Below are positions 36,748 through 48,413 of a stretch of DNA of 64,000 nucleotides, piece by piece. The notes beneath the pieces were generated by a model. That model did not search any database and was not told the origin of the DNA. It saw only the letters and a program-made list of their open reading frames with translations. Each line of letters starts with the position of its first letter. Positions within the stretch are counted from its first letter, which is position 1. This stretch comes from Monosporascus cannonballus (Eukaryota > Ascomycota > Sordariomycetes > Xylariales): positions 186,001 to 250,000 of the forward strand of contig QJNS01000011.1 in the NCBI GenBank assembly GCA_004154925.1. Direction: 5' to 3'. Made by a program: the position numbers and the translations under genes.

Positions 36748-36937
36748 TATAACGGGTACGATACGTAAATTGAACAGAGGTACGGCCTAATAAAGGTTTA
36801 TATTTAAGGTAAGGAGGGAAAAGGAGAAACAGCTAGCTACCAGCGAGGTGGCTGCTTCTTATATACATATGGGTGAACTCGGGCTAAGGAGCTCGCTCCG
36901 TAAGCCCGAGCTGCTCTATAGGCTTTAGCCTGTAACA
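36748..36937 (-). repeat. 5' LTR of the 5.6-kb Gypsy element
   Basis: 190 bp. On the minus strand it starts TGTTACAGGC at 36937 and includes the TATA-like GTATATAAGAAG near 36863. It is followed on that strand by the internal region at 36747. Confidence 0.9.
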
Positions 36938-39900
36938 ATACTATGGTAGAAAATAAGAAAATTTCGTAAATCGACCGACGATTACGAAAATGCTGTCGTA
37001 ATATACTCCTATAATGGGGTTTTCTAACATAAGAAATTTGGCAATAAAGTCGAATATAACGGAATACTATAGTCACTTTGCGCCTAGTAATAGCTGTAAT
37101 TCTCCGTATAGTTTATATCGTCGAGCTTTTATTTTGACCTAAATATCGTATTATTATATAAGTTTCTAAATTATAAATTTTCATTTTAGAAAACTAGTAG
37201 ATTCGTTATATCTCTTTTAAGGTTTTGTAAATCCCTAAATATCTATATAACTAATATTCGTATATTTTTCGTATTAGATATTTCCGGTGTTTTTCGAGAA
37301 TCTGTATTTTGTTTGTTTTTTAGTCTTTTAAGAAGTCGTTATACTACTGGATTTTCTGATATATATTAAAAGGTATTGCTCGAATTATTGCAATTTGTTA
37401 TAGGTGAAAATAATTTTCCGTAGTAATATCAAAAATTGTTTGGCTAACTTTGACTAATTTTTCTTTAAGATTTGGTCGTTTCTTTAAGGCATCCGCTTTG
37501 TCTTTTTTTAAGCTTTTTTTATAAATAATAACTAAATCGAAATTTGCTAATTTTTTTACATATCTTAATTATCGTCTTATAAGTTCTCAGGTAGTAGTAA
37601 AATGGGTAAGATTTTGGTAATCCGTATAAACTTTAACTTAATATAAATTTTCTTTTAAAAAATGCTTAAATTCTTAGAAAGCTATAACGATGATTATAAA
37701 TTCCTTATCGAGAATGCCGTAATTGAGCTCGGCTCTTTTTAGCTTATATAAAAAATGTAATTGGATATAATTTGCCTTAATTATTTCGTTATCCGATTAT
37801 TATATTTAACGCGTAATCTGAAATATCGGTTTTTAGCTCAATAGAGCGATTTACATCGTACATAATTAGTATTGGTTCGTTAATAATTATATCCTTAATC
37901 TCTTGAAACGTTTTCTTTTATTTCTGGCGTCTATTTGAAATTTTCTTTTTCTTTATAAAGTTAGTTAAGAATATAGTTATCCTATTAAAGTTTCGAATGA
38001 ACTTTTTGTAATAATTCGGAAATTCAAAAAAATGCCTGTACCTTTTTAACCGTAATTAGCGTTTTTTATTTTATAATTACAGCGATTTTCTTTGGATTTA
38101 TTTTAAAACGTTCTATAGTAATAATATGTTTCAAATCTTCTATTTTTATGCATAGATTTAACATTTTTCTGCGTTAATTAATAGCTTTACGTTTTATAAA
38201 GCTTAAAGAATTTTATAAACGTATCCGGCGTATGCTTTTTCGTTTTTTAAAAAGATAAAAATATCGTTAAGATAATAAACGACAAAAATATCGAGATATT
38301 TTCGTAGCATATAATTTACCATTCGCTGAAAGGTTATTGGTGCGTTCGTTAGTCTTATTAATATAACCAAGTACTTAAATAGTCCGTATTTCGTCTTAAA
38401 GGCTGTTTTCTATTTGTATCCTTTTTTGATCCTAATAAGGTTATATCTGTTACTGAGATTAAGTGCTGTAAACTATTTGGCTCCGTAAAGTCGGTCTTTT
38501 ATTTCTATAATCAAGGATAACAATATTAATCTTTAGCAATAATATCGGTTAATTATCCATAATTAACTATATGTTATAATTTCTTATTTTTTAAGTACGA
38601 AAAATATAAGATACTTTGCTAGGAATTTCGAAAGCTGAATTTATTCTTTTTGTAATTAATTTTCTAAGTATTCTTTAAAAACGTGCAATTCTCTTCCGTT
38701 AAGATTGTAAATAAGATAAAATCTCGTCGAAGAACCTTTTTTAAAAGAAAAGTATTTTATAATTCTATTCGTTATATTTTAATAATTTCGTATCCAGTTC
38801 TTGTTTGAAAAGTTAGTTATATTTATAATATTGTAATGATATATTAATTAAAGTTTTTTAACTCTTAGATTCCTTAATTTAAATTGTTACGTAATTTTCT
38901 TAATTTCTATTTAAGAATAGGAAAAATACGTCGTATTTCTTTTTAATACCTATTCCTTTTTTATATTTTGTTTTTTATGTAGTAAGATATTTATCGTATT
39001 CTCAGTCTTATATTTGTCGCTATGTTTAATCGAATATTAAGATCTTATATATTGTTCTTTTATTTATGGAAAAAAATAAAGTAAATCTTATTTAACTAAT
39101 TTTTCTATCGATTAAAATTTTATACTGGCGTATTTATAATAATTCTAAGATTGTATCGGAATTTGTTAATAAAATAATATCGAAATTTATTATTTAATGT
39201 CGTTATTAAATAAAGATGTCGCAATAATCAATTTCGTGTAAAATATTTCCGTTATCATAAACGAATTCCTAATTTTCGACGTTCGTAGTTATATAAGGTT
39301 TTAACTTATATCTTTATAGCAATTTAAGCTTATTAACCCTATCTAGTAAAATATAATTTCCGCTTAAAGCTCGGTAATCTATTATTACGACATATTAATA
39401 TATTCTAATTTGTATATCTATAATAATAAAATCGTTAACGGCTTCTATCGTTACATTTAAAGCTTTGTTTAAAAGCTTTTCTTGATTTCTCGGGGTTTTG
39501 TTATTTTACGGCTTTTTTATAAATAATCTTTTTTTAACTTTTTTCGAATCTGTCGAATTTCGTTTATATTTTCCTATATAATGCGTCAAATTATTATATC
39601 TGTCGTTATTATCGACATATTATTCTTTCGAATTATATTAATTATTTTCAATATTTTTGTAATTTCCTTTATTAGATAAATTATTTTTTTCATAGTTTCG
39701 AGTGCATCTTAATATACGTCGTATTAATTGTTGTTCTAAAATTCGTTTATAAACTAAGATATTTTTTTTAATAATTTTTTCGTTAAAGTTTATAATAAGG
39801 AATAATTAAAAATACAAATCCGTAATGGTCTTTTAACAATACTTTTTTATCGTATATTAGATTAACTCTTTTATCATTTAGTAATCGCATTATATATAAT

Positions 39901-41302
39901 AATAAAAAAGGTTTTTATACAGATATTACCTTTTTTCTAGCCAGTTTTTCATTTCAGCTAGTTAGTAAATATTATATTCAGGAATTATAAATCGAAAATA
40001 TCGATATTATTATTTAGTATTTTCGTTATTCTTTATTCGGTATAGAAAATTAAATCTCTTATAACATATACAAATAATTCTTTTGTAAATATACCACTTC
40101 CATTTTTTATAATCAGAGTATTTCTATGGTCGATAATATATAGCATGTATTTTTTCGTATCGATTAGGGGTTCCAGAATATACGTCTTTCGTCCACTTCT
40201 AATATTTTTAACTATTCTTGAGAAATATCTTAATGTTTTTTGGGCGCCTCTCGGGCCAGTTTTTTGGCTTTTTGTATTTCTTGTTAAATTTCTTATCGAA
40301 ATAACCAGTTTTCGTACTGAGCTCGAATTATGTTAATAACTTCATTGTCGTTTTTTTGTTTGCTCCTAGATTATCTCTTTAATACAGGTATTTAATATTT
40401 AAAAACCTTATATTCCATTTCGCCGTAGTTAAACCATTAGATTTGGCTTTAATCCTTCTTATGGGTAACCTCTAGTTTCATAGGTCCTGGTGCTGTGCTA
40501 TGGGATATATATGGTATATCGCATTTTTTTTCTAATTAGCCGACTGGTCTCCATATCTTTGAATATATTATCTGTTTTTGTATATGTCGTTCGTATAGCC
40601 TGTTATTAATTTTAATAATTTCGATAATAAACCCGTTTAAGGTTCTAGATTGTGAAAGCTTAATAATCTTATATTTAACGTTATTTTGTGATGTTTCGTA
40701 AAATATATCGATTATATTATCGTTTTTGTCGTCGGTTTATCCTGCCTTAATTATAAAGTTCTTAAACTCATAATATATTTCGAAATAAGTTCTTTTTGTT
40801 ATAATCGCAAAATCTGCTATATTGTCCCACTTTTCTTCCGGTTTTTAAAATTGGTTTTTAACTTTTTCTTAAAATTTGCATTATTAGGAACGAAAATTTT
40901 AATAGCTTTTTTTAAAACAATTTCGATATTTTCCCTCTAATCTCTTATTATCGGCTTAAATTAATTTAAAGCCTTTTCCGTAATGAAGGTTATTATAACG
41001 AAAATTTTATTTATATGTGTATTTAAATTTTAAAAACAGAAGTATATTCAAACTTAAATAAGGAGACTTTAAATATTTTCTGTTTTATCGTAAAATTATA
41101 GTTTTTTAGCCTTATGCTTTGGCGCAATAATATAAGTTAAAATAATTTTTATTTATTTCGCAAAGTATTAAATTTGTTTTTCGAATTTTTTAATTCTGGC
41201 TTAAGGTTACTTAACGGCAAATGATATTTAGATATTAATCTACAGTTTAATTAAGGATATTATTTAAAATTTAACGATATTATAAAATAAAACCTGATAA
41301 CG

Positions 41303-41555
41303 TATAACGGCTAAACGGTTTAACTAATTATTAAACCTAAGTTGTACGGGTTTATATAAATAGATATATCGTAAAAATCTAAATAATGAATATAATAAAT
41401 TATTATGTTTCTTAATACCAAACGGATTTTAGATAACCAAATTATAAATATTAATAAGTCTGGTATATTAAAATTATTTAAATTGTGGAAATAATAAACG
41501 GATATATTTTTATTTTAGTTTAATGTGCTTATTAAGGCTTAACGATATTTTTCTT
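41303..41555 (-). repeat. 5' LTR of Gypsy A, 3' half
   Basis: On the minus strand it ends ...AACCGTTTAGCCGTTATA at 41303, the same end as the LTRs of B and C, and is homologous to their last about 200 bp. The first part of this LTR is displaced or replaced by the low-RIP patch at 41562-41730. Confidence 0.65.
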
Positions 41556-41561
41556 ATTTAG

Positions 41562-41730
41562 TATTCCTAAGCTCCCTTGAGTCCTCTTAATGCTCAACTC
41601 GTTTAAGTCCTTTTGACCAACCAGATCCCTTGAGCTCTTTGAGCTAGTCACGTGACTTCTTAGCTCAGTCGGAGCTTGGCTTTCCTAGGATTCCGACCGT
41701 TTCAAGAGCCAAAACCATTAGCTTATAACA
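41562..41730. repeat. Low-RIP patch, possible solo LTR inside LTR of A
   Basis: About 170 bp of near-normal composition within A+T-rich sequence. The minus-strand start TGTTATAAGC (41730) is LTR-like. It contains GTCACGTGAC (a perfect palindrome with an E-box core) near 41648 and many GAGCTC/AAGCTC motifs. No second end or target duplication could be fixed, so the LTR reading is tentative. Confidence 0.4.
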
Positions 41731-42283
41731 CGACCTTAATAACAACTTATTTTTCCTTTCACTTTTATTTTTCCGGTTTATTTAAAAATTTAAGATTATA
41801 TTATATTATTATAATATTTTAGAACGAATTAAACGTTTTTATTTACGCATTCAAATATATCGTATTAAACCTTTACATATCTTTTTTTAAATATCGATGT
41901 TAAGTTTCGAATTAATAACAATAAAAATTTATCAAATATTTCTTTGCTAAATTTTGTCGTCTTCAAAATATTAATACTTACGGCAAATATTGTTTTTAAA
42001 AAAAGGATAAAAAATATTTATCTTATTACAAAATCGGCCGCCTATTATATATTTCTTATAACACAAAGTATTTTCTATTATTTCCTATTATAAACCTGTC
42101 GAAAAATATTAAAAACAAAATAAAACTCAATACTGAATTTTAGAGGGTTTTACTAGATCGATACGGCGAACTATAAAAGATCAAAATCTGTAATAAATTT
42201 TTAAAATGCGGCAAGCTATAATAAAAAATAAATATTTATAAAGACAAAAGATCTTAAAACAAGATTTCGAGAAAAAAAGACCG
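41731..42283 (+). mobile_element. 3' internal tail of a Gypsy element Z (same family as A-C)
   Basis: A+T-rich, without genes. Its last about 40 bp (AAAGATCTTAAAACAAGATT, then GAGAAAAAAAGACCG to 42283) match the bases before the 3' LTR of C (59335-59373). This identifies the LTR half that follows as a 3' LTR. The rest is too degraded to align by eye. Confidence 0.5.
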
Positions 42284-42480
42284 TGTTAATACCAAATAGA
42301 CGTAGACCTGCGGAAACAGTCGTAATGATAAGGATAAAATAACTTACCCTAAAAGTTACGTAATAAATACTTATTAACATATCCGTAATTACTAAAAAAT
42401 AACACTAGTTATTTAAAATTATAATTATTATAAACGACATAATTAAAAGTAATTAATAAAATAAGAAAAAACCATATATA
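42284..42480 (+). repeat. Left half of a split 3' LTR (Z)
   Basis: TGTTAATACC at 42284 and the following about 190 bp align with the first half of the C LTR (52647-52842), including the GTCGTAAYG and GTTACGTAATAAAT blocks. It stops at ATATA, exactly where element B begins. The missing half is at about 59777-59960. Confidence 0.7.
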
Positions 42481-42851
42481 TGTTATGATCCAAATCAAGA
42501 TCGGTTGCAAAAATAGTCGAACCCATGCGAAAAGGTTACGTAATTTGGATCTTTCCTAGTACCAAAATTCAAATATATCCCTGTAGAACTAATCGAATCT
42601 ATTAATATTAAATCTATAATTACCTTGAAATTTAATAAAAGTCTAATTAACTTATAAAAGATATATACGTTTATAATTTCTATAATATAATAAATATTAG
42701 CTTATAATAATAATTCGTTACCTAAAACATTTTTGATATTACGAAACGTAATACGTTTATTATACTATTACTTAAAATTCCACGATATTTCTGCTAATAT
42801 AAATCCGTACGACTTAAGTTTAATAATTGATTAAATTATTTAGCCGTTATA
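42481..42851 (+). repeat. 5' LTR of Gypsy B
   Basis: 371 bp, paired with 52271-52640. The first 170 bp differ from the LTRs of C and A, while the last about 200 bp are shared with them, so the family has two LTR 5'-half variants. Confidence 0.85.
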
Positions 42852-44869
42852 CGTTATAAGCTTTTATTTAGTAGTAGCGTTAGATTTTAAGTAATACTCC
42901 TTTTAGTCAAAATGTTGACTAATACCTAGGTATTCTTTATAACTGCATAGTTTTAAGCCAGAATTAAAGAACTTAAGAAGTACGTTTAATAGCTGATAGA
43001 CTAAATAACGCCTATTTCAATTCGTTTTATCGTAATAAAATATAAGATGAAAAAACTTTAATTTTATAATAAAAAAAAGAACGTTTAAAGTTTTTTTTAC
43101 CTCAGTATGAACATATTTTCGTTTTTAAAATTTATATAAATTTGTAAACAAGGTTTTCGCTGTAATAATTTTCTTTACCAAAGATATTTTAGACTAATTT
43201 GAACCAGTTATAAGGAATTATCTAAAAAACGTAAAAGTCGATTAAAAAAAGTTATTAACTTTTTTAAAATGCATTAACTTTAAAAAAAGTTAAAAGTCAA
43301 TTTCGCAAACCTTAATAAGAAAAAAATTATAATATAGTAGATTTTACTATTATAACAAAAAGAATTTATTTCGAAATAAGCTATTACTTTTAAAAGCTTT
43401 ATAATTAAGACCCAATAAATCGATAATAAAAGCGACAATTTAATCGATATATTTTACAAAGAATTAAAAAATATTATTAAAGATAACATTATAAAGCTGT
43501 TAAAACCCAAGCTTTTGGACCGGTATATTATCGAAATTATTAAAATTAATAATAGATTATATAAACAAGATATAAAAATGGATAATTTACTTTAAAATAT
43601 AGATCTTAATTGCTTAATTAGAGAAAGAAGCGCATTATATTATTTATGTCCCATAATACAACGTTAAGATCTATAGAACTCGAAACGATTTAACGTAAAA
43701 ATAGAAACCAAATTAAATATTATAACTATAGCAAAATGCAATACTATTTAGATATTTATAAAAAATCTAAAATATTACGATAAAATATTTAAATAGCTGT
43801 ATTAAAAACGCAGCTTAGAGGTAATTAAGAACATAATAATAATAAAGTTATTAATATAGTTTATATATAATATAAGGTAAGGCCGTTACGATAAAAATTT
43901 TGAAACAAAATACAAAAAATTAAAAAGCAAACTTATAAAATAATTAAAACAAATAACGAAACGCTTGAGAAAAAGTAGCTAAGAAAATATTAGAAATAAG
44001 TAAAAAATGATTATTTTGAAACCTGGGATAAATACAGCAAAACGTATATAATTTATTATCGATAATAGAAATATCTTAATCACAAAATGCAAAAACAATA
44101 TATTTATAAAAAAGTACTCGCACATGTTGTAAAAGATTAAACTTCTTAAACTAAATAACAATAATAAATATTAATAAATATTAATATTAATATTTTCGAT
44201 TTATAACCTTAAGAAACGGTATTTATTAGATAACAGCAGTAAAACTCTAGTCTAGAAGAAAATACTGCCCGTAAAGAATTTTTTTTATTATAAATAATAC
44301 AGTTATTAAATAAAAAAGGAGCTAATTTAATATATCGTAAGAAAGTATTGCCAAAAAATTATTATGGATCTTTATTTTTAACTAGTATTTATTATAAACT
44401 CTAAAAAGAAATAAGCTTTAAAAAACCTTGAATATTTTATATAAGAATTTTATTAAAGAAGTAATACGTTGATTAAAACGAGAAATATAATAATTTAATA
44501 TATTTTACGAAAAAATATAATCAATATTTAATAAATTCGAAAAGGAATTAAAAAACATTACTTATAAAAAAGCTGCAAAATGACAAAATTTCAGAAACTT
44601 AAGAAACATTCTTAAAAGAATTTAAACATAACGATAAAATCGTTTATAATGTTATTATTTTAAATGTCTACATAAAAATGTATTAATATACTATAATAAT
44701 AAATAACGAAATTTTAAGCGGAACTTATAATGTACTAGATATTATTAATAAATTTAAATTATTATAAAAATATAAGTTAAAATTTTATATAACGACAAAC
44801 GCTAAAAGTTAGAATTTTATTTACGATAACGAAAATATTTTACGTAAGTGTAATAATATGCACAGCTAG

Positions 44870-45350
44870 TTCTTATAAGGTGGATTAGGGTATCCGAATC
44901 TTAATTAGAGTTTAGAATTGCTAACTTTTTGATATTGTAATTAACGTCGCACCTTTATTATCTTTTAATTATTCTAAACCTTAATTGGGTGCATTAGCTA
45001 GTTCGACGCCATTTCGGCGACATATCGAAAATAGAGTTCGATCTCTATAAGGGCGGCTACAGGCTAAAAAAAGCTAGGAAATAAACCGAAAAGATTTTAA
45101 CTGCTGGCGTTCGGCAAGTAGTCGGCGTAAAAGGTCCGATTGCGTTATATGCTCATAGGACGCAGTAAAGCCTTAAGAGTTTAATACCTTATTTAACTTT
45201 AAAATCGGGACAACTTTATTAAAAGAAAGGAAATAATTATAATAATATACAAAATTAATTCTTATAAGGTAGATTAAGATATTTAAACCTTAATTAAAAT
45301 TTGAAATTGTTAACTTTTTATTATTGTAGTTAGTATTATATCTTTATTAA
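44870..45350. repeat. Pair of ~92-bp direct repeats bracketing a ~300-bp low-RIP insert in B
   Basis: TTCTTATAAGGTGGATTAGG at 44870 and its RIP-like variant at 45259 start two repeats of about 92 bp, offset by 389 bp. Element C has no such insert at the corresponding place (near 55.6 kb). Between them is sequence with T-arm-like symmetry (ATAGAGTTCGATCTCTAT near 45030-45047) and hairpin CGCCATTTCGGCG (45009-45021). It could be a terminal-repeat miniature retroelement or a tRNA-derived SINE. No target duplication was found. Confidence 0.5.
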
Positions 45351-47876
45351 CTTATAATACGATTAATTATTTCGAAATTATTATTTAAAAAAGATATTAA
45401 TAAATTAATCTCGATATCGTTTTATTTCAAACTCATACAAGAATTTTAAGATTATTATAAATATATTAATATAAAGTTTTATTTAATCAAAAATTAAATA
45501 CATATATTTTATCTTATATTTTATTAATAAAAAATAAAATATAAACTCTGAATATTCGATCGAAAATAGAAATAAATATTTTATTACTTACAAAATAAAA
45601 TAGGTTAAAAATAAATATAAAGAAAATACAATATATTACTATTATAATTAGATCAAAATTGAAGAAATTAAATAATCATTTAAAATAATAATCTTAAGAA
45701 ATTAAACATCTAGTTAATGTATAATTATAATATTCTAAATACGAATAACTTTTTAAAAACGAATTTAATACGAAATATTTAAAATATAAGGATTAAAATT
45801 CCGAAATAGTTTTAAAAAAATTTTATTTGCGAAGTTTTATGTTATTTATAATTTTAATAAAAATAAATTATACGTATTTAAAAGAAACCTAGAAGATTTA
45901 TTACAAAAGAATAAATTTAATTTTTAGAAATATTCGTAAAACATCTTATATATTCGCATTGTAAAAAAAACCAATGACAATTACGATTTGTAATAATTAT
46001 AGTTAACTAAATAATATTACCGTTAAGGATCGAATATTATTATTCTTCATTAGTGATATAAAAAACCGATTTTACGAAATTAAATAATTTATAATATTTG
46101 ATTTTAGAAATAAATACAATTTTATTCAGAATCGAAAATACGAATAAAAATGGTTTTTCAAACAGAATATAAATTATTTAAGTACTTAATTACGTTAATA
46201 GAATTTATAAACGCATTAATAACTTTTTAACGGATAATAAATTATATATTTTAAAAGTACTTCTATATTTTTATTATATATTACCTCGACTATATTCTTA
46301 TTTATTTGAAAACGAAAAATACATTTGTAAAATACATTTATAAAATATTTTAAGCTTTATAAAACACCAAATAGTTAGTTAATAAAAAAAGGTTAAGGTT
46401 ATAAATAAAAAGTAAACTATCTGAAATATATTATTTTTTAGAATATTGTAAAATGGATTGAAAAGAATTGTTCTAATTATAAAATACCAAATATTAACGA
46501 TAATTAAAAAAAGTACAAATATTTTTCGGATTTGTTAATTATTAGAAAAAATTTATCGGAAATTTTAGTAAAATTATTATATTTTTAATTGAATGTACTA
46601 AGAAAAAAGTTTAAATAAGTATTATAAACTGAAAAAACGTTCTAAAAAATTAGAAATGCGATTATTAACGAATTAATATTAAGTATATACGATTTAGCGC
46701 GTTTCGTTAAGTTAAAAACCAATATTTCGGATTATACGTTAAATATAATAATCGAATAACGAAATAATGAAAGCAAATTATAGTTTATTATTTTTTTTTC
46801 GTATAAGTTTAAAAAGACAGAACTTAGTTACGCTACATCGCATAAAAGATTTATATTTATTATTATAGCGTTTCGAAAGTTTAAATATTTCTTTAAATAA
46901 AATATATATTAAAATAAAGTTTATACGGATTATTAAAATTTTACTCCATTTATTATAACCAAAGAACTTATAGGACGATAATTACAGTACGTAAGAAAAA
47001 TAGCGAATTTCGACATCGTTATTATTTATAAAAACGATTTAAAAAATAATAAAGTTAATATCTTATATAATCGACTAAATGTCGAAAACGGTTAGTTAAA
47101 GTGAAATATATACTTTTTGACATTATTTTAAAGAGATATTTATATTTATATCAAATTATAATAACATATGTTATATTATACGATATATATTAAAGAATCA
47201 AAAGATATAACGATAATTTACTCAAATATAAAAAAGAAAATAAACTAGAAATTGTTTTAAAAAACATATTAAATAAACGTAATATAGAAAATATATAAAT
47301 GTTACTGATATAGATATTTAAAGATTTACAAAACCTTAAAACGACTTTTATATACTTTTTACATTCTTAAAATAAAAATCATAATTTAAAACGTATAACA
47401 ATAATATACTTTTTAAAATAAATTTAAAATATAACAATATAAACTATATAAAAAATTATAACTATTATCGGTTTTAAATAGTTAAAAGACGTAATTATTA
47501 TAGATTTTATTATTAAACTTTCTTTATTAAAGGGATTAATGATAAAAATATATTATAATAGTATTTTCGTTATTATTAATTGATTTTCAAAGTTTTCATC
47601 TATTTTACCTTTTAATAAAAATATAAATATAAAATGCAAAATATATTTTTAAGAAACATTATTAATATTTACGAATTATTATACGGAATTCTTTTAAATA
47701 AAAAAACTATATTTATTTCAAATTTTCGATACAGCCTTATAATATAACTTAATTTAAATTATAAATTATTTAATATATTTAAACCTTAAACAGACGATTA
47801 AATTAAACTGTTAAATTAAACGTTAAAAACGTAATTATGATATTTTATTAATTATTAATAAAAAAAAACTGGGCTA

Positions 47877-48178
47877 AAAAAGTATTGAAGTAGGGCGGGG
47901 TGTTACACCCATGATCAGGCTCGGCTGATCAGAAAGCCCGAGTTTCGCATATATATTAAAAGGTTCTTTTTTCGCCATAGGTTCAACCCCCAGGCATCAT
48001 CAGCAACCATCACCACCAGCATATCTTCTGTTATTTTTCAGTTATCGAGGTTCAACATCATTAATATAATCGGATTAAGTTTTTCATTCTCGACAATCCC
48101 ATTCCGTACCGTGACATAAAATGGTTATCCGCATTGATCAAAACCAATTCTCTCTACCCCAATTCAGTATATATTATT
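47877..48178 (+). mobile_element. Partial retroelement: polypurine tract plus LTR inserted in B
   Basis: A purine run GAAGTAGGGCGGGG is followed directly by TGTTACACCC (47888). About 230 bp later comes CCGTACCGTGACA (ending about 48116), the TGTTAC...GTGACA shape of an LTR, with a TATATATTAAAAGG TATA-like box near 47952. After it lies TAAAATGGTTATCCGC, whose TGG start could be a primer-binding site. Having both a polypurine tract and a PBS-like flank argues for a recombined or truncated element. G+C is near normal. The exact borders are uncertain. Confidence 0.5.
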
Positions 48179-48413
48179 TAGTTACCTTATAATATTAATT
48201 ATTATAAAAATATTCAAATAATTTTAACAAACGTAAATTCTGGATTTATACCAGATATATATCAAAATGCATATAACAAATTTATTAACGTCAAAATACT
48301 ACTTACGTTAAAACAGTTAAAATAACTGTATTAAAAACTATAATTAAAATTAAAATTCGTATAAAACTAAATAAACAACTATTATAATGAAAAATAATTA
48401 AAGTTATTAATAG

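Larger units (their letters stand above)
31333..36937 (-). mobile_element. Complete Ty3/Gypsy LTR retrotransposon, 5.6 kb, TSD ATACT
   Basis: Two LTRs of exactly 190 bp (31333-31522 and 36748-36937) are flanked by ATACT at 31328-31332 and 36938-36942. On the minus strand the LTR starts TGTTACAGGC (5' copy; TATTACAGGC in the 3' copy) and ends CCCGTCACA. A polypurine tract (AAAAAAAGGGG) abuts the 3' LTR at 31523. RT is near 34.10 kb: YIRFGFFQ, then TYINDILIYSSG (Y.DD with Asp to Asn), then KLDPDKYKFAI and EIKYLRFIIKA, matching Gypsy RT. The gag/protease side is about 34.5-36.7 kb and the integrase side 31.5-33.5 kb. The coding part is RIP-mutated and dead, while the LTRs keep clearly higher G+C. 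It lies inside element A. Confidence 0.9.
29663..41555 (-). mobile_element. Ty3/Gypsy element A, interrupted by another Gypsy at 31333-36937
   Basis: Minus-strand element of the same family as B and C. Its 5' LTR half is at 41303-41555 and its truncated 3' LTR at 29663-29828. RT reads at about 38.42-38.21 kb: KTAFKTKYGLFKYLV, then LTNAPITFQRMVNYMLRKYL, then VVYYLNDIFIF (YLDD with Asp to Asn). RNase H follows at about 37.76-37.53 kb (AELNYGILDKEFIIIVIAF, then VKVYTDYQNLTHFTTT). The tail region at 30.54-30.36 kb matches 58.68-58.87 kb in C and about 51.53-51.66 kb in B. Its RNase H to tail part was split by the younger element, whose ATACT duplication marks the join. Nonsense codons throughout make it inactive. 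Confidence 0.82.

Noticed and set aside
36837..37076. 79-codon minus-strand ORF
   Set aside because: Spans the LTR and TSD of the 5.6-kb Gypsy element and runs into element A, so it is a chance frame across an insertion joint.
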